Below are positions 9,018 through 17,339 of a stretch of DNA of 64,000 nucleotides, in pieces. A model generated the notes under the pieces. The model was not told where the DNA came from, did no database searches, and saw only the letters and a list, made by a program, of their open reading frames with translations. The stretch lies in NCBI RefSeq assembly GCF_017875325.1, contig NZ_JAGGMN010000001.1, forward strand, positions 2,190,140 to 2,254,139, read 5' to 3'. Within the stretch, counting starts at the first letter, position 1, and each line of letters begins with the position of its first letter. This DNA comes from Methanofollis sp. W23. GTDB lineage: Archaea; Halobacteriota; Methanomicrobia; Methanomicrobiales; Methanofollaceae. A program made the position numbers and the translations under genes.

Positions 9018-9734
9018 TCACTTCTTCCATTTCCCAGTTCTGCGAGCAGCGATATGCCCCACTTTGCGGCCTGGAGAGGTGCCGCGGGATACTGTCTTCG
9101 GCCTGCCCGGGTGCTGGTGGCCACCGCCACCAAACGGGTGGTCGATGACGTTCATCTTCACACCCGACGATCTGGGCCACTTCTGGGCCTGCGATTTCAT
9201 CTTGTAATGCTTGTTCCCGGCCTTGGCGAAGGGTTTTTCACTGCGTCCCCCGCCTGCCACGATCCCGATCGTGGCCATGCACAGTTCGTGGAACCACTTC
9301 TGCTTGCCGCTGGGCATCTGGACTGCAACTTTGCCGGTGGTCTTGCCGACGACCATGGCCTGGACACCACTTGAGCGGACAAACTTGCCGCCGTCATTCG
9401 GCTTTGCCTCGATATTGCAGATATATGCACCGACCGGAATCCCCCGCAGGGGCAGGGTGTTGCCGTTCTGGACACCGGCCTCTGGCCCCCAGGAGATCTC
9501 GTCACCGACGCCCATACCCTCAGTCACAAGAGCGTAGACCTTCTTCCCGCCCTCAAGAGCGACACGGGCGATCGGGGCATGCCTTGCAGGATCATGCTCG
9601 ATATCGACGATCTCGCCCTTCACCGTCTCGGTGTTCGGACAGGCGTGTTTGAGGTCGGCCTTGTACTTGTGAGATGGTGCCCGGTAGGTCGGGCCACCCC
9701 GGCCGCGGTTCTGCTGAATAATTCTATGTCCCAT
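9018..9734 (-). CDS. rpl2: Large ribosomal subunit protein uL2 (L2)
   Basis: 50S protein needed for subunit joining and peptidyl transfer, 238 residues. It opens MGHRIIQQNRGRGGPTYRAP, has the SH3-like core around GGKKVYALVTEGMGVGDEI, and carries the C-terminal motif VIDHPFGGGGHQHPGRPKTV with the conserved histidine. Standard archaeal length and position. Confidence 0.98.
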   Translation of the reverse strand: MGHRIIQQNRGRGGPTYRAPSHKYKADLKHACPNTETVKGEIVDIEHDPARHAPIARVALEGGKKVYALVTEGMGVGDEISWGPEAGVQNGNTLPLRGIPVGAYICNIEAKPNDGGKFVRSSGVQAMVVGKTTGKVAVQMPSGKQKWFHELCMATIGIVAGGGRSEKPFAKAGNKHYKMKSQAQKWPRSSGVKMNVIDHPFGGGGHQHPGRPKTVSRGTSPGRKVGHIAARRTGKWKK

Positions 9735-9744
9735 CTACACCACC

Positions 9745-9993
9745 TTACATGACGCCAAGCCTGCTGAGAATTTCCTCAGCGGCGTTTTCGTTCTCGAAGT
9801 TGATGATGGCCTTCTTCTGACCCTTCATTGTCATCATGGTCCTGATCGACTTGACCGGCTGTTCGAAGGCCTTCTCGACCTCACGCATGATCTGGTCTTT
9901 GGAAGCGCCCTGCTCGACGAGAACCTGGATCTTGTTCTCGTTCTCGAGCATCATCATCGCTTTTTCCGTCACATACGGATGCTTGAGCACCAT
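9745..9993 (-). CDS. rpl23: Large ribosomal subunit protein uL23 (L23)
   Basis: 50S tunnel-exit protein and docking site for SRP, 82 residues. It opens MVLKHPYVTEKAMMMLE and ends IINFENENAAEEILSRLGVM, with the conserved VKSIRTMMTMKGQKKA strand between. It abuts rpl4 with no spacer. Confidence 0.97.
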   Translation of the reverse strand: MVLKHPYVTEKAMMMLENENKIQVLVEQGASKDQIMREVEKAFEQPVKSIRTMMTMKGQKKAIINFENENAAEEILSRLGVM

Positions 9994-10743
9994 TCACTCC
10001 ACCTCTTCCATCAGTTTGAGTGCGCTCTCAGACCAGATCGTCAGCCTGCCCGCCTGGGTACCAGGAGCGAGAAGCTCGACATCAAGGTCATAGACTGAGA
10101 TCGCATCGACACCAGCAAGGTTGGAGGCGGCACGAAGTGGTTCATCACCGGTCACGATCAGCACGCTCTTGCGCTGCTTGTACCGGCGCCCACGCATCTT
10201 ACCCCGTCCTGCACGGACCTTCTTGCTCTCTTTTGCCCGTTCGACATCGGCATAGAGCCCAAGGGCCTGAAGGGCGTTGATGATATCAGAAGTCTTCTGG
10301 AGCGCTTCGAAGGATTCGTCGACGACAAACGGGACGTCACCTTCAAACCGGTGACCACGGGCGGCGACGAGTTCCGGCACCATGGTAGCGGCGACTGCGG
10401 AACGCAGGGCCAACCATCTCTCCTGTTTGTTGATCTTTCTCTTCAAAACCTTTGCAGCCTTTGGCGGGTGGGCCGCACGGCCGCCCTTGGCCTGCGGGAT
10501 CTTGGCGGCTCTTGAGCCGTTCTTGATCCTGGGCAATTGTGCTACGCCGCGTCCTGACCCCCAGCTCTCGGCTGAACTCCTGATCCCGGCAAACGGGTTG
10601 GTGCCATGGGGCTGAAGCCTGATGCTCTGGGCAGCCAGTACCGCCTTCTTGATCAGGTCAGGCCGGTAGAGTTCATCGAAGACAACCGGGAGTTCAATCT
10701 CACGGACGACTGACCCGTCGGTTGATCTGACATTTGCTTTCAT
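9994..10743 (-). CDS. rpl4: Large ribosomal subunit protein uL4 (L4)
   Basis: 50S protein with an extended loop into the exit tunnel, 249 residues of the archaeal/eukaryotic L4 type. The loop is visible as WGSGRGVAQLPRIKNGSRAAK, and the C-terminal domain has KSVLIVTGDEPLRAASNLAGV. It lies between rpl3 and rpl23 with seven or fewer bases to either neighbour. Confidence 0.97.
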   Translation of the reverse strand: MKANVRSTDGSVVREIELPVVFDELYRPDLIKKAVLAAQSIRLQPHGTNPFAGIRSSAESWGSGRGVAQLPRIKNGSRAAKIPQAKGGRAAHPPKAAKVLKRKINKQERWLALRSAVAATMVPELVAARGHRFEGDVPFVVDESFEALQKTSDIINALQALGLYADVERAKESKKVRAGRGKMRGRRYKQRKSVLIVTGDEPLRAASNLAGVDAISVYDLDVELLAPGTQAGRLTIWSESALKLMEEVE

Positions 10744-10750
10744 CCGTTAT

Positions 10751-11764
10751 TCACCCCTGCTTGCTCTCCAGGCTGACATAGTTCACGGCCGGTGTCCTCA
10801 CTTCGTGTTCGCCCTGCCTGATTGCCGGGCGGATGCGCACGAGACGCTTGACCGGACCGGGGACTGAGCCCTTGACCATTATATACGAGTTCCTGACCAG
10901 TCCGTAGTGGAGGAATCCACCCTTGGGCACGATTTCAGTGCCGTCGGCGCTGGCCTTGAGGATCCGCTTGTTAAATTCGGTCCTCTGCTGATACCCCTTC
11001 TGGCCCATCTGCGGGACCTGCCACCTGACGTGGTGAGGATGCCACGGACCAAGGTTGCCGATGTGGCGCTTCTTGCCGCCGCGGGAGTGTTTTCCCTTCC
11101 TGACCTGGATACCCCAGCGCTTGACCGGACCCTCGGTACCCTTCCCCTTGGTAATAGCGGTGACGTCGATGTACTGCCCTTCTGTAACCAGAGAGAGCGG
11201 GTCGACCTCGGTGCCAAGGAGGGACGTCGCAAGGTTGAGGCGGTCTTCCATGGACCCGCCATCGATCCTGGTCTCCATCAGTTCTGGCACTTTCTTCGGG
11301 ACACCTGAGAGGGCCGCCGGCTGCGTGTACATCAGGGCAAAGATCTCGGTGACTTTCCCTGCCGCCACGGCCTCCTGGATAGCCTTGAGGGCCGCATCGC
11401 GGTCGTGTTCTTTTGGCAGCGTCATCCTCTTTGCGAGGGCGGCGTCAAGGTCTTCAGCCCAGACCTCAGTCAGCGGGTGTTTTCCATAAGAGTCGGCGAC
11501 ATAGGCGCGCACAGCCGCAACCTTCATGACCGGGACTTCGATGATGGTGACCGGCACCATGATCTCGCGCCCTTCGGTCGGGCTGTTCTTGTGGTCGTCA
11601 ACGCCGACGACGTGCGTCATACCAACCTTATACCCTGCAATCGCCTGCAGCATGGGTTCTCCTTCGTGCCGAGGCCAGGACTGGTACTTTGGTACCTGGC
11701 TCTTTGCCCGCTTGCGCGGACTGAAGGCAAGGGAACCCCTGCGCGGTCTGTGTATGTTCGGCAT
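10751..11764 (-). CDS. rpl3: Large ribosomal subunit protein uL3 (L3), first gene of the operon
   Basis: 50S assembly protein close to the peptidyl-transferase centre, 337 residues, the archaeal long form. It opens [21 protein letters not shown] and carries the key loop [21 protein letters not shown]. It heads the operon that runs down to secY. No TATA box lies close upstream; the nearest convincing one is about 600 bases away, across a heavily structured leader. Confidence 0.97.
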   Translation of the reverse strand: MPNIHRPRRGSLAFSPRKRAKSQVPKYQSWPRHEGEPMLQAIAGYKVGMTHVVGVDDHKNSPTEGREIMVPVTIIEVPVMKVAAVRAYVADSYGKHPLTEVWAEDLDAALAKRMTLPKEHDRDAALKAIQEAVAAGKVTEIFALMYTQPAALSGVPKKVPELMETRIDGGSMEDRLNLATSLLGTEVDPLSLVTEGQYIDVTAITKGKGTEGPVKRWGIQVRKGKHSRGGKKRHIGNLGPWHPHHVRWQVPQMGQKGYQQRTEFNKRILKASADGTEIVPKGGFLHYGLVRNSYIMVKGSVPGPVKRLVRIRPAIRQGEHEVRTPAVNYVSLESKQG

Positions 11765-12342
11765 GTTCTAATCAATCCTCTGCGTTTGGTTCTCTCCGAG
11801 CTTGCAACTCTGTCACATCCCTGCCTTCTTTGAAGGGCAGGTATGCCAGATTCCCGCCGGGATTGCACAAACATCGCGAACCGGATCCCCACCAATTCTG
11901 TTCCCCTGAGGGGGAACGGACGATCGGGCGCGCTCTCCGCACAACAGGATCTTCTCCTGTTGCGGTGGTGTCGGGAGCGATGTGCCTTGGTGTGGTCTCC
12001 AATGTCTAGAGTCCATTCCGGTGTGCTCCGGAATTACCTCGTCTCGCGAAGAGATCCTGATCGTGTGCACGCCGGGTCAAAACCCGGACCGGGCTCGTCT
12101 GCACTGACGGAGGCCCATATGCAGTGATCAGATCCAGCGTCTGTCAGCTCCTTGGGACTGGGATGAGTCCTTCTCGGTCATGCCCCTATACCGGGGCAAC
12201 CGGGGCACTGCAGTCTGACCCAGAGTTTGGGGTGCAGGCCTGTTGTACTATCCGGCAAACGGTTACAGAATGGCCACTTCTACCACCATATGGCCATTGT
12301 TCTGTGTCCGGTTGCGCTGGATACCATCGTCTCCGGTTCTGT
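11765..12342 (-). ncRNA. Putative structured 5' leader (or separate RNA) of the ribosomal operon
   Basis: Non-coding stretch between the rpl3 start and a strong BRE/TATA, about 575 nt. In the minus-strand transcript I see these helices: an extended hairpin at 12249-12323 (TATCC/GGATA base, GCAACCGG/CCGTTTGC with one mismatch, ACAGA/TCTGT and ATGGCCA/TGGCCAT); CCGGGT/ACCCGG near 12075; TTCCGG/CCGGAA near 12025; ACAGGA/TCCTGT near 11950; GTTCCCC/GGGGAAC near 11900; a CCTGCC/GGCAGG stem near 11830; and GGACT/AGTCC near 12165. Open frames through it are short and lack the GC-rich third positions of neighbouring genes. I did not find the conserved RNase P (GAGGAAAGUCC-type) or SRP helix-8 motifs, so the function is unknown. 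Confidence 0.55.
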
Positions 12343-12351
12343 AATTATTCA

Positions 12352-12361
12352 TCAAATTTGA
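12352..12361. promoter_or_regulatory. Palindrome TCAAATTTGA at the ribosomal promoter (possible operator)
   Basis: Perfect 10-base palindrome between the TATA box and the predicted start site of the ribosomal leader. The same 10 bases form the core of the longer palindrome in front of mtd. A regulator bound here would block polymerase. No direct evidence of binding exists. Confidence 0.35.
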
Positions 12362-12376
12362 ATATAAAGGTTTGTG
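12361..12376 (-). promoter_or_regulatory. BRE/TATA promoter of the ribosomal operon leader
   Basis: On the minus strand the sequence reads CACAAACC followed by TTTATATT, an A-rich BRE plus a near-consensus archaeal TATA box. The transcript would start about 25 bases on, near 12340. It is the only convincing promoter upstream of rpl3. A 10-base palindrome, TCAAATTTGA, overlaps its downstream edge by one base. Confidence 0.65.
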
Positions 12377-12588
12377 ACCCCTGGGGGATCCATTCTCCTC
12401 TGGCATTGTCGGGAGCCAGGCACTTGTGGCAGGAGGGGAGAGAAGAGGGATCTTCTGGCCCCATACACATCCTCGTGATGTCCTCTAACCAGGGCGTGCC
12501 GCCGCCCCTGGGCGGTGAAGAGGGGAGGAAAAGGCGAGTGAGTCGCACACTCGTCCAGGAGATGTGAGGGATTTACAGGGCCGATCGT

Positions 12589-12993
12589 TCAGCTGAAGAA
12601 GAGATCCCCTTCCTGGTTGATGTAGACCTCGACGTCCTCCCTGACATAGCGCGCCCTGAACTTGCCAGGGTTGGATTCCTGGACGCGGTTGACCAGTTCG
12701 ATGGTATTGTACTTCACTTTAATACCATGTTTTTCCGCCTCCTGGAAGATCTCGGAGGCTGCTTCAATAAGGTCGGTCCCGGCCTTGATGGTGCAGAGAT
12801 GGTCTGAGTCAAGGGTGTACAGGAACTCAAGCGTCTCTCTTGCACGGCCAATATTTTCATATGCCGCCTTCTCGATGGTGCAGACATTCGCCTTGGAAGT
12901 CTGGATAATATCGGCGACCTGCTGCTGAGTGAGCCCCATCTTCCGGTACCGGAGTACTTCTTTCTGTCTGTCGGTGAGAAGCCCCTGTTTCAT
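12589..12993 (-). CDS. Tfx-family DNA-binding transcriptional regulator
   Basis: 134-residue protein of the Tfx family, first known from Methanothermobacter where it binds downstream of the fmdECB promoter (molybdenum formylmethanofuran dehydrogenase). Residues 1-50 form a helix-turn-helix: LTDRQKEVLRYRKMGLTQQQ, then VADIIQTSKANVCTIEKAAYENI. The C-terminal half is the Tfx-specific domain. It is divergent from mtd, so it may act on methanogenesis genes. A TTTATGAT box about 27 bases before the ATG suggests a leaderless or very short-leader transcript. Confidence 0.9.
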   Translation of the reverse strand: MKQGLLTDRQKEVLRYRKMGLTQQQVADIIQTSKANVCTIEKAAYENIGRARETLEFLYTLDSDHLCTIKAGTDLIEAASEIFQEAEKHGIKVKYNTIELVNRVQESNPGKFRARYVREDVEVYINQEGDLFFS

Positions 12994-13076
12994 TAGAGTA
13001 TAAATTTAACCTCATGTATCATAAACAATGTTCTTTAACCCCACGAGGATGGGAAGAAGGTCAGGGATTCACAATC

Positions 13077-13084
13077 TTTATATG
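13077..13084 (+). promoter_or_regulatory. TATA box of mtd
   Basis: TTTATATG, about 55 bases before the mtd ATG, predicting a start near 13108 and a leader of about 24 nt. A GAGAGGTG ribosome site lies just before the ATG. Confidence 0.6.
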
Positions 13085-13108
13085 AGAACTTGCCAATAGT
13101 TAGTTTGT

Positions 13109-13122
13109 TCTCAAATTTGAGA
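13109..13122. promoter_or_regulatory. 14-bp palindrome in the mtd leader
   Basis: TCTCAAATTTGAGA is a perfect inverted repeat at the predicted transcript start of mtd, and its right end runs into the ribosome binding site. It could be an operator or a small mRNA hairpin that masks the ribosome site. Its core is shared with the ribosomal promoter palindrome. Confidence 0.45.
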
Positions 13123-13131
13123 GGTGTATAG

Positions 13132-13974
13132 ATGGTAGTTAAAGTAGGAATTGCCAAACTGGGTAACATTGCCAGTGGCGTAATGGCAGAGCTCCTCCTT
13201 GACGAGCGTGCGGACCGTGAGGACATGCAGACGTTCATGGCGACGAGCGGGACCAAGCTCCAGCCAGAGGACATCGACCGTGTCGTCACCACCATGAAGG
13301 AATGGGTGCCAGACTTCTGTATTGTCGTCTCCCCGAACGGTATCCTCCCCGGACCGACCGGCGCCCGTGAGCAGCTTGCTGAGGCAGGCATCCCGTGCAT
13401 CGTCATCACCGACGACATCACCGGGAAGAAGGACCAGTTCGCCGCCCTGAAGGAGAGCCAGTTCGGCTACATCATCATGAAGGCTGACTCGATGATCGGT
13501 GCTCGTCGCGAGTTCCTCGACCCTGTCGAGATGGCCGACTTCAACGGCAACCTCGTCAAGGTGCTCGCCCTCACCGGTGCCTTCCGCAAGCTCCAGCTTG
13601 AACTCGACAAGGTCATCGACCAGGTCAAGGAAGGGAAGAAGGGTGCCGACCTCGTGCTCCCGAAGCTTGTCATGAACTCCGACAAGGCTGTCGCCGGCGA
13701 GTTCTCGAACCCGTACGCCCTTGCAAAGGCCCGTGCGGCCTACGAGATCGCCCAGGCGGTTGCCGGGGTCAATGTCAAGGGTTGCTTCATGACCAAGGGC
13801 TTTGAGAACTACGTCCCGATCGTGGCGTCCGCCCACGAGATGATGCGCGAGGCCGCATATCTCTGTGACGAGGCCCGTGAGATCGAGAAGGCCGGCGACG
13901 GCATCATCCGCAAGCCGCACAAGAAGGATGGCGTCATCGTCTCCAAGACGGCGCTCATCTCCAAGCCTGAGTAA
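13132..13974 (+). CDS. mtd: F420-dependent methylenetetrahydromethanopterin dehydrogenase (Mtd)
   Basis: Cytoplasmic methanogenesis enzyme that reduces methenyl-H4MPT to methylene-H4MPT with F420H2. The 280 residues match the full Mtd length. It opens [20 protein letters not shown] and includes [16 protein letters not shown] and [20 protein letters not shown]. Mer, the next enzyme of the pathway, lies about 2 kb away but on the other strand. Strong codon bias (C/G-ending) fits high expression. The ATG has a GAGAGGTG ribosome site four bases away. Confidence 0.98.
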   Translation: MVVKVGIAKLGNIASGVMAELLLDERADREDMQTFMATSGTKLQPEDIDRVVTTMKEWVPDFCIVVSPNGILPGPTGAREQLAEAGIPCIVITDDITGKKDQFAALKESQFGYIIMKADSMIGARREFLDPVEMADFNGNLVKVLALTGAFRKLQLELDKVIDQVKEGKKGADLVLPKLVMNSDKAVAGEFSNPYALAKARAAYEIAQAVAGVNVKGCFMTKGFENYVPIVASAHEMMREAAYLCDEAREIEKAGDGIIRKPHKKDGVIVSKTALISKPE

Positions 13975-13988
13975 AAATATCACACTTC

Positions 13989-13995
13989 TTTTTTT
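13989..13995 (+). terminator. T-run terminator of mtd
   Basis: Seven consecutive T (preceded by TTC) starting about 15 bases after the mtd stop; oligo-T stretches like this end archaeal transcripts. Confidence 0.55.
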
Positions 13996-15027
13996 CTGGC
14001 CCTGTTCGGTCGTAGGTTATGAGCAGGACCGACAGGGGTTTCGGGGCGGGGATATACGTCTACCTGAGCGATCTTTCCCTGGATGGGAACCCTGGCCCTA
14101 TGTAGCACTCAGGACCATGCCTCGCGCCGGGCGGACCTGAGGGGGAATTTCTCTGAGCGGTACCGGAGAGTGTCCCCCATGTCCCTGTAGAGACGACGAC
14201 GCCCCGCCCCCCTGATCACATCAGGTGGATGCCAGAGCCCGCCGTCTTTCTCGAACCCGTTTACACTCGTTCCTCAAAGCACCCCGCGTCATGGCGCCCT
14301 GGTGAGGTGCCAGAGAGATTCAAGCCCACAGAAACCCTCCAGACGACCATCTCTCCATGGGTATGGGAAGGCACGCCGATCAGAATGGCCGCCCCCAATC
14401 GTCGAATCTTCACCACCATCTCGCGCCGGGGGTGGCACTCCCCACAAGGAGGAGAGTGGGGGCAACGCATTGAAAAGAGAGCGATCGACGAGATATATTC
14501 ATCCAATATGTATGGCGGGCGTTCGCTTCATGAGCAAACTCTCCAAACCTGGATCTTCCTTCATCAGGAATCGTTGATTATATGGCTCTGTAGAAACTCT
14601 CACAAATTCCTGGTATGACCGTAACTCTCGCCCCCCCATATATTCGCGCCGGGGGCGCAGCCCCCTGACCCCAGGGATGAAGATAGGGCCGGGAAGGCAC
14701 AAGAGACACATATTTTGGGGTGCAGTCCTCGCCCTATCATATTGTGGGGGAACCGGGGGGCGGCCTGCCCAAGCCAAAGATAGTTGTCCTGAGGAATTCT
14801 ACAGAGCCAATCATATATGTTCTCAAATGTGCTCTCGCTCGTATCCTCGAGGACGAAGAGAGGATTTTTCTGAAGAGGGGCCTGTGTCGTTCACCCTCGA
14901 TCTTCCTGCCCGGTGTCGGGGAGAGCGGCCAGAAGAGGTGTGAGGATGATCTCCGGACTCCGGGGATAACGGGGGAGGCACCCCCCACAAAAACCGTCCA
15001 GAGGATCTCTACAGCCCCCTGACCCCC
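13996..15027. other. Intergenic mosaic between mtd and the GalT-like gene
   Basis: About 1 kb without a credible gene; the open frames are short and not conserved-looking. It contains a complete TIR-flanked element, a 29-base block (14365-14393) identical in reverse complement to one at 28984-29012, and GC-rich near-palindromic blocks such as 14646-14667. Confidence 0.6.
14584..14808. mobile_element. MITE-like element, copy 1 (complete, 225 bp)
   Basis: Begins GGCTCTGTAGAA and ends TTCTACAGAGCC, a perfect 12-base terminal inverted repeat. Inside is a GC-rich hairpin block and the recurring AGGGATGAAGATAGGGCCGG stretch. It has no coding capacity. No clear target-site duplication is visible beside the ends. 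Copies with the same ends occur in most long gaps of this window. Confidence 0.6.
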
Positions 15028-15957
15028 TTATTCCCTCCCCCCCATCTCACGAAAGACTGCTCCCAGGTGTTCAGGCAGGGTCATCACGACCGGTTCGAGA
15101 TGGAGGCGCTCCATAAAGGCCGAGTCGGTCCTTGCAGAGGAGTTGGGGTTGACCCGCGCAATGAGGGAGCAGAAGGCAGAAAAGTATTCAGCGTCTTCGG
15201 GGCGCCCAAAGTAGATCGCCATATTGAATGCTCGCGTGCCAAGGGCGCGGTAGCACCCGATCACCCGGAGGACGCCTCTGACCAGGGCAGAGATGGAAGC
15301 CCCGAGGTCAGCAAGGGTGGTTCCCGGCAGGATCCCCCGCACTTCTCGCTCGCCGAGCGGGACCGGGTTGGCAAACCAGACGATCCCATCATCTTCAAAG
15401 AGGAAACGCTCAGAGGCAGACTCGCGGTCGACAAGGTCGACCCAGTACGACCGGCCGTGCTCTCGGGAGTAGCGCCTGCTCTCCCGGATGTACCTCCCCT
15501 GGAGGTTGGTAGGCCCTGGATCGGCGATCCCCTGGAGGTGGGGATGGGCGATGCTTGCACCGGCAGAGGAGAGAAAGTTCCAGTTTATCGAGGCATACCC
15601 TCCGCGCCCGGAGAGGGCCTCTGAGATACCCATGAAGGCATCTTCAAGGTGTTTTTGAGAGAAGTGGTCGACGATATGGGCCCTGGTGATCACGGTCACC
15701 ACATGCCAGGAGGCAAAAGGGTAGAGGTTCGGGAAGGTCACACTCTCACCACACCAGATCCTGCCGCCGTCAGGGAAGGTGGGAGTCTCGTGTTCAACTC
15801 TCCCTGGACAGAAGGGACACTCTTCGTCCCTGGGAGGGAGATAGACAGGGGTGATGTCTCGCGTGATCCGTTCTGGCGAGAGCCGGGCAGTAAGACCGGT
15901 CAGGTCTTCCCGACGGACCTGGACGCGCCCGCCTGCATATTCTTCAACCGAAAACAT
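15028..15957 (-). CDS. Galactose-1-phosphate uridylyltransferase-like (GalT/HIT superfamily) protein
   Basis: 309-residue protein of the GalT/HIT nucleotidyltransferase family, which transfers nucleotidyl groups between sugar phosphates. A zinc-type CPFC motif near residue 48 and the active-site motif AHPHLQG support this. A further ATG 42 bases upstream would add MDLSHLASHDWTVG. I prefer the internal start because a TTTATCTC box sits about 34 bases before it and would lie inside the longer frame. Monocistronic, convergent with mtd. Exact sugar substrate unknown. Confidence 0.85.
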   Translation of the reverse strand: MFSVEEYAGGRVQVRREDLTGLTARLSPERITRDITPVYLPPRDEECPFCPGRVEHETPTFPDGGRIWCGESVTFPNLYPFASWHVVTVITRAHIVDHFSQKHLEDAFMGISEALSGRGGYASINWNFLSSAGASIAHPHLQGIADPGPTNLQGRYIRESRRYSREHGRSYWVDLVDRESASERFLFEDDGIVWFANPVPLGEREVRGILPGTTLADLGASISALVRGVLRVIGCYRALGTRAFNMAIYFGRPEDAEYFSAFCSLIARVNPNSSARTDSAFMERLHLEPVVMTLPEHLGAVFREMGGRE

Positions 15958-16052
15958 CCCTACAGTCCAGTCGTGGGAGGCCAGATGAGATAAATCCATC
16001 CAAAAGATTCAGGAAGAAGACTCAAAAAGAAGGAGGACGGGGAATTCCTCCG

Positions 16053-16089
16053 AAAAATAGGTTTATCGAGAACCCCTGTTGGGGGGTTC
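16053..16089 (-). terminator. Hairpin plus T-run terminator after mer
   Basis: On the minus strand GAACCCC pairs with GGGGTTC around a short loop, overlapping the mer stop codon, and a run of five T follows 12-17 bases downstream. Confidence 0.45.
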
Positions 16090-17080
16090 AGACGACGTAC
16101 TTGCCGAGCAGGCGGATCGAGTTGGTCATGTCGGGACCGAGTGGGGACCCGAAGATGATCTGCGTGACACCGGCTGCCCTGAGGTCTTCGCACTTCTGGG
16201 CGACCATGTCCGGGGTGCCTGCAATGGTGAAAGCGTCGATCTCGGCGTCAGTGACGAGGCCACCGACGGCCTTGAAGTCAAAGCGGCCGAGGGCCTCCTT
16301 GATCTTGGCGACGTTGTTCTGGTCGAGACCGTGGCGGTCAAGGAGTGCGGGCGGGGAGCCTGCAGCGATGAACGCAGCAACGATCTTCGCGGCGTTGCGG
16401 GCCTTCTTCTCGCTCTTGTCGATAGACATGGCGGTGTAGGCACCGACGTCGTGCTTCTTGCGGCCTGCGGCCTCCTGAGCCTTCTTGATGATCGGGATAG
16501 CGATCTCAAAGTCCTTGGGGTTGGAGGCGTTGATGAGGGAGCCCTCACCCATGGTCCCGGCGAGCTCGAGCATCTTGGGGCCCTGGGCACCGATGTACAC
16601 CGGGATACCCTTCTTCTTGCTTGGGAGCTGGACGCCGGTGAGTTTGGCACCGTCGTAGTCAAAGAACTCCATCTCGCCGGTCTTCTTGACCTCTTCACCG
16701 GAGCAGAGTGCACGGATCTGGGTGACACCTTCCCTCAGGCGGGAGACGGGTTTTGACCCCTCGATCGCGATCTTCGGGAGGGTCGAAAGGTCACCTGGGC
16801 CAATACCGAGGACGGCACGGCCGTCAGAGATCTCATTCAGGGTGCACATGAACGACGCGATGGACGCCGGAGTGTCGGTGAAGGTGTTCATGATACCTGG
16901 GCCCATCTTGATCGTGTCGGTGCTCATTGCGATAGCCGCCAGGGTCGGGTAGCAGTGGCGGTTGTTATAGTGGTTGGTGATCCACGCGTAGTCGATGTCC
17001 TTCGACTCCGCGAGCTTCACGTACTTGACAACCTGCTTTACGCTGATGTTGCCTGGCACAAATTCAATTCCATAACTCAA
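16088..17080 (-). CDS. mer: F420-dependent methylenetetrahydromethanopterin reductase (Mer)
   Basis: Reduces methylene-H4MPT to methyl-H4MPT with F420H2 in methanogenesis; a bacterial-luciferase-like TIM barrel in the cytoplasm. 330 residues, full length, with GIEFVPG at the start, ITNHYNNRHCYPTLAAIAM, and the binding-loop segment VLGIGPGDLSTL. The start codon is TTG. The only nearby ATG is in another frame and meets a stop at once, and a GAGGTG ribosome site lies seven bases before the TTG. Together with mtd it covers both F420-dependent C1 reductions. Confidence 0.97.
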   Translation of the reverse strand: MSYGIEFVPGNISVKQVVKYVKLAESKDIDYAWITNHYNNRHCYPTLAAIAMSTDTIKMGPGIMNTFTDTPASIASFMCTLNEISDGRAVLGIGPGDLSTLPKIAIEGSKPVSRLREGVTQIRALCSGEEVKKTGEMEFFDYDGAKLTGVQLPSKKKGIPVYIGAQGPKMLELAGTMGEGSLINASNPKDFEIAIPIIKKAQEAAGRKKHDVGAYTAMSIDKSEKKARNAAKIVAAFIAAGSPPALLDRHGLDQNNVAKIKEALGRFDFKAVGGLVTDAEIDAFTIAGTPDMVAQKCEDLRAAGVTQIIFGSPLGPDMTNSIRLLGKYVV

Positions 17081-17113
17081 GGCATTTCACCTCAGAGAGA
17101 GTAGTTATCGCAC

Positions 17114-17124
17114 AAAGATAAAAG
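17114..17124 (-). promoter_or_regulatory. TATA box of mer
   Basis: On the minus strand CTTTTATCTTT, about 40 bases before the TTG start codon. It predicts a leader of roughly 15 nt containing the GAGGTG ribosome site. Confidence 0.5.
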
Positions 17125-17339
17125 TATTGTCATTCACCCAGGAATGCTGGAGAAAAAAATGCATATGGATTCTTCATAGAAAAAAAAGAGATTAAAATGG
17201 GCCCATGGGATAGAGGGACCTGATCGACTCAAGATACCCAAAAGGAGAAGTATTTATGATCACCTGCCCAAATACCCACAATATGTATACTGCCCGGATG
17301 GTGACAGGGCCGCAGCCATACGGGGCGGAGCGGGTGTAG

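Noticed and set aside
11772-12002. Minus-strand frame of 76 codons ending just before rpl3
   Set aside because: Starts at TTG without a ribosome site and its third codon positions lack the G/C bias of neighbouring genes. The hairpins explain the region better.
11765-12342. RNase P RNA or SRP RNA as the identity of the structured leader
   Set aside because: I could not find GAGGAAAGUCC-type CR-I or the GGAA...AGCA helix-8 motif on either strand; a lone ACAGAA near 11890 is not enough.
12124-12567. 147-codon plus-strand open frame opposite the ribosomal leader
   Set aside because: It runs antisense through the strong hairpins and the TATA box of the ribosomal promoter, has no ribosome site and no recognisable family features; better explained as chance.
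14499-14777. Possible pseudogene or small ORF inside the first MITE-like copy
   Set aside because: Frames in the element are not shared between copies, and the sequence varies without regard to codons.
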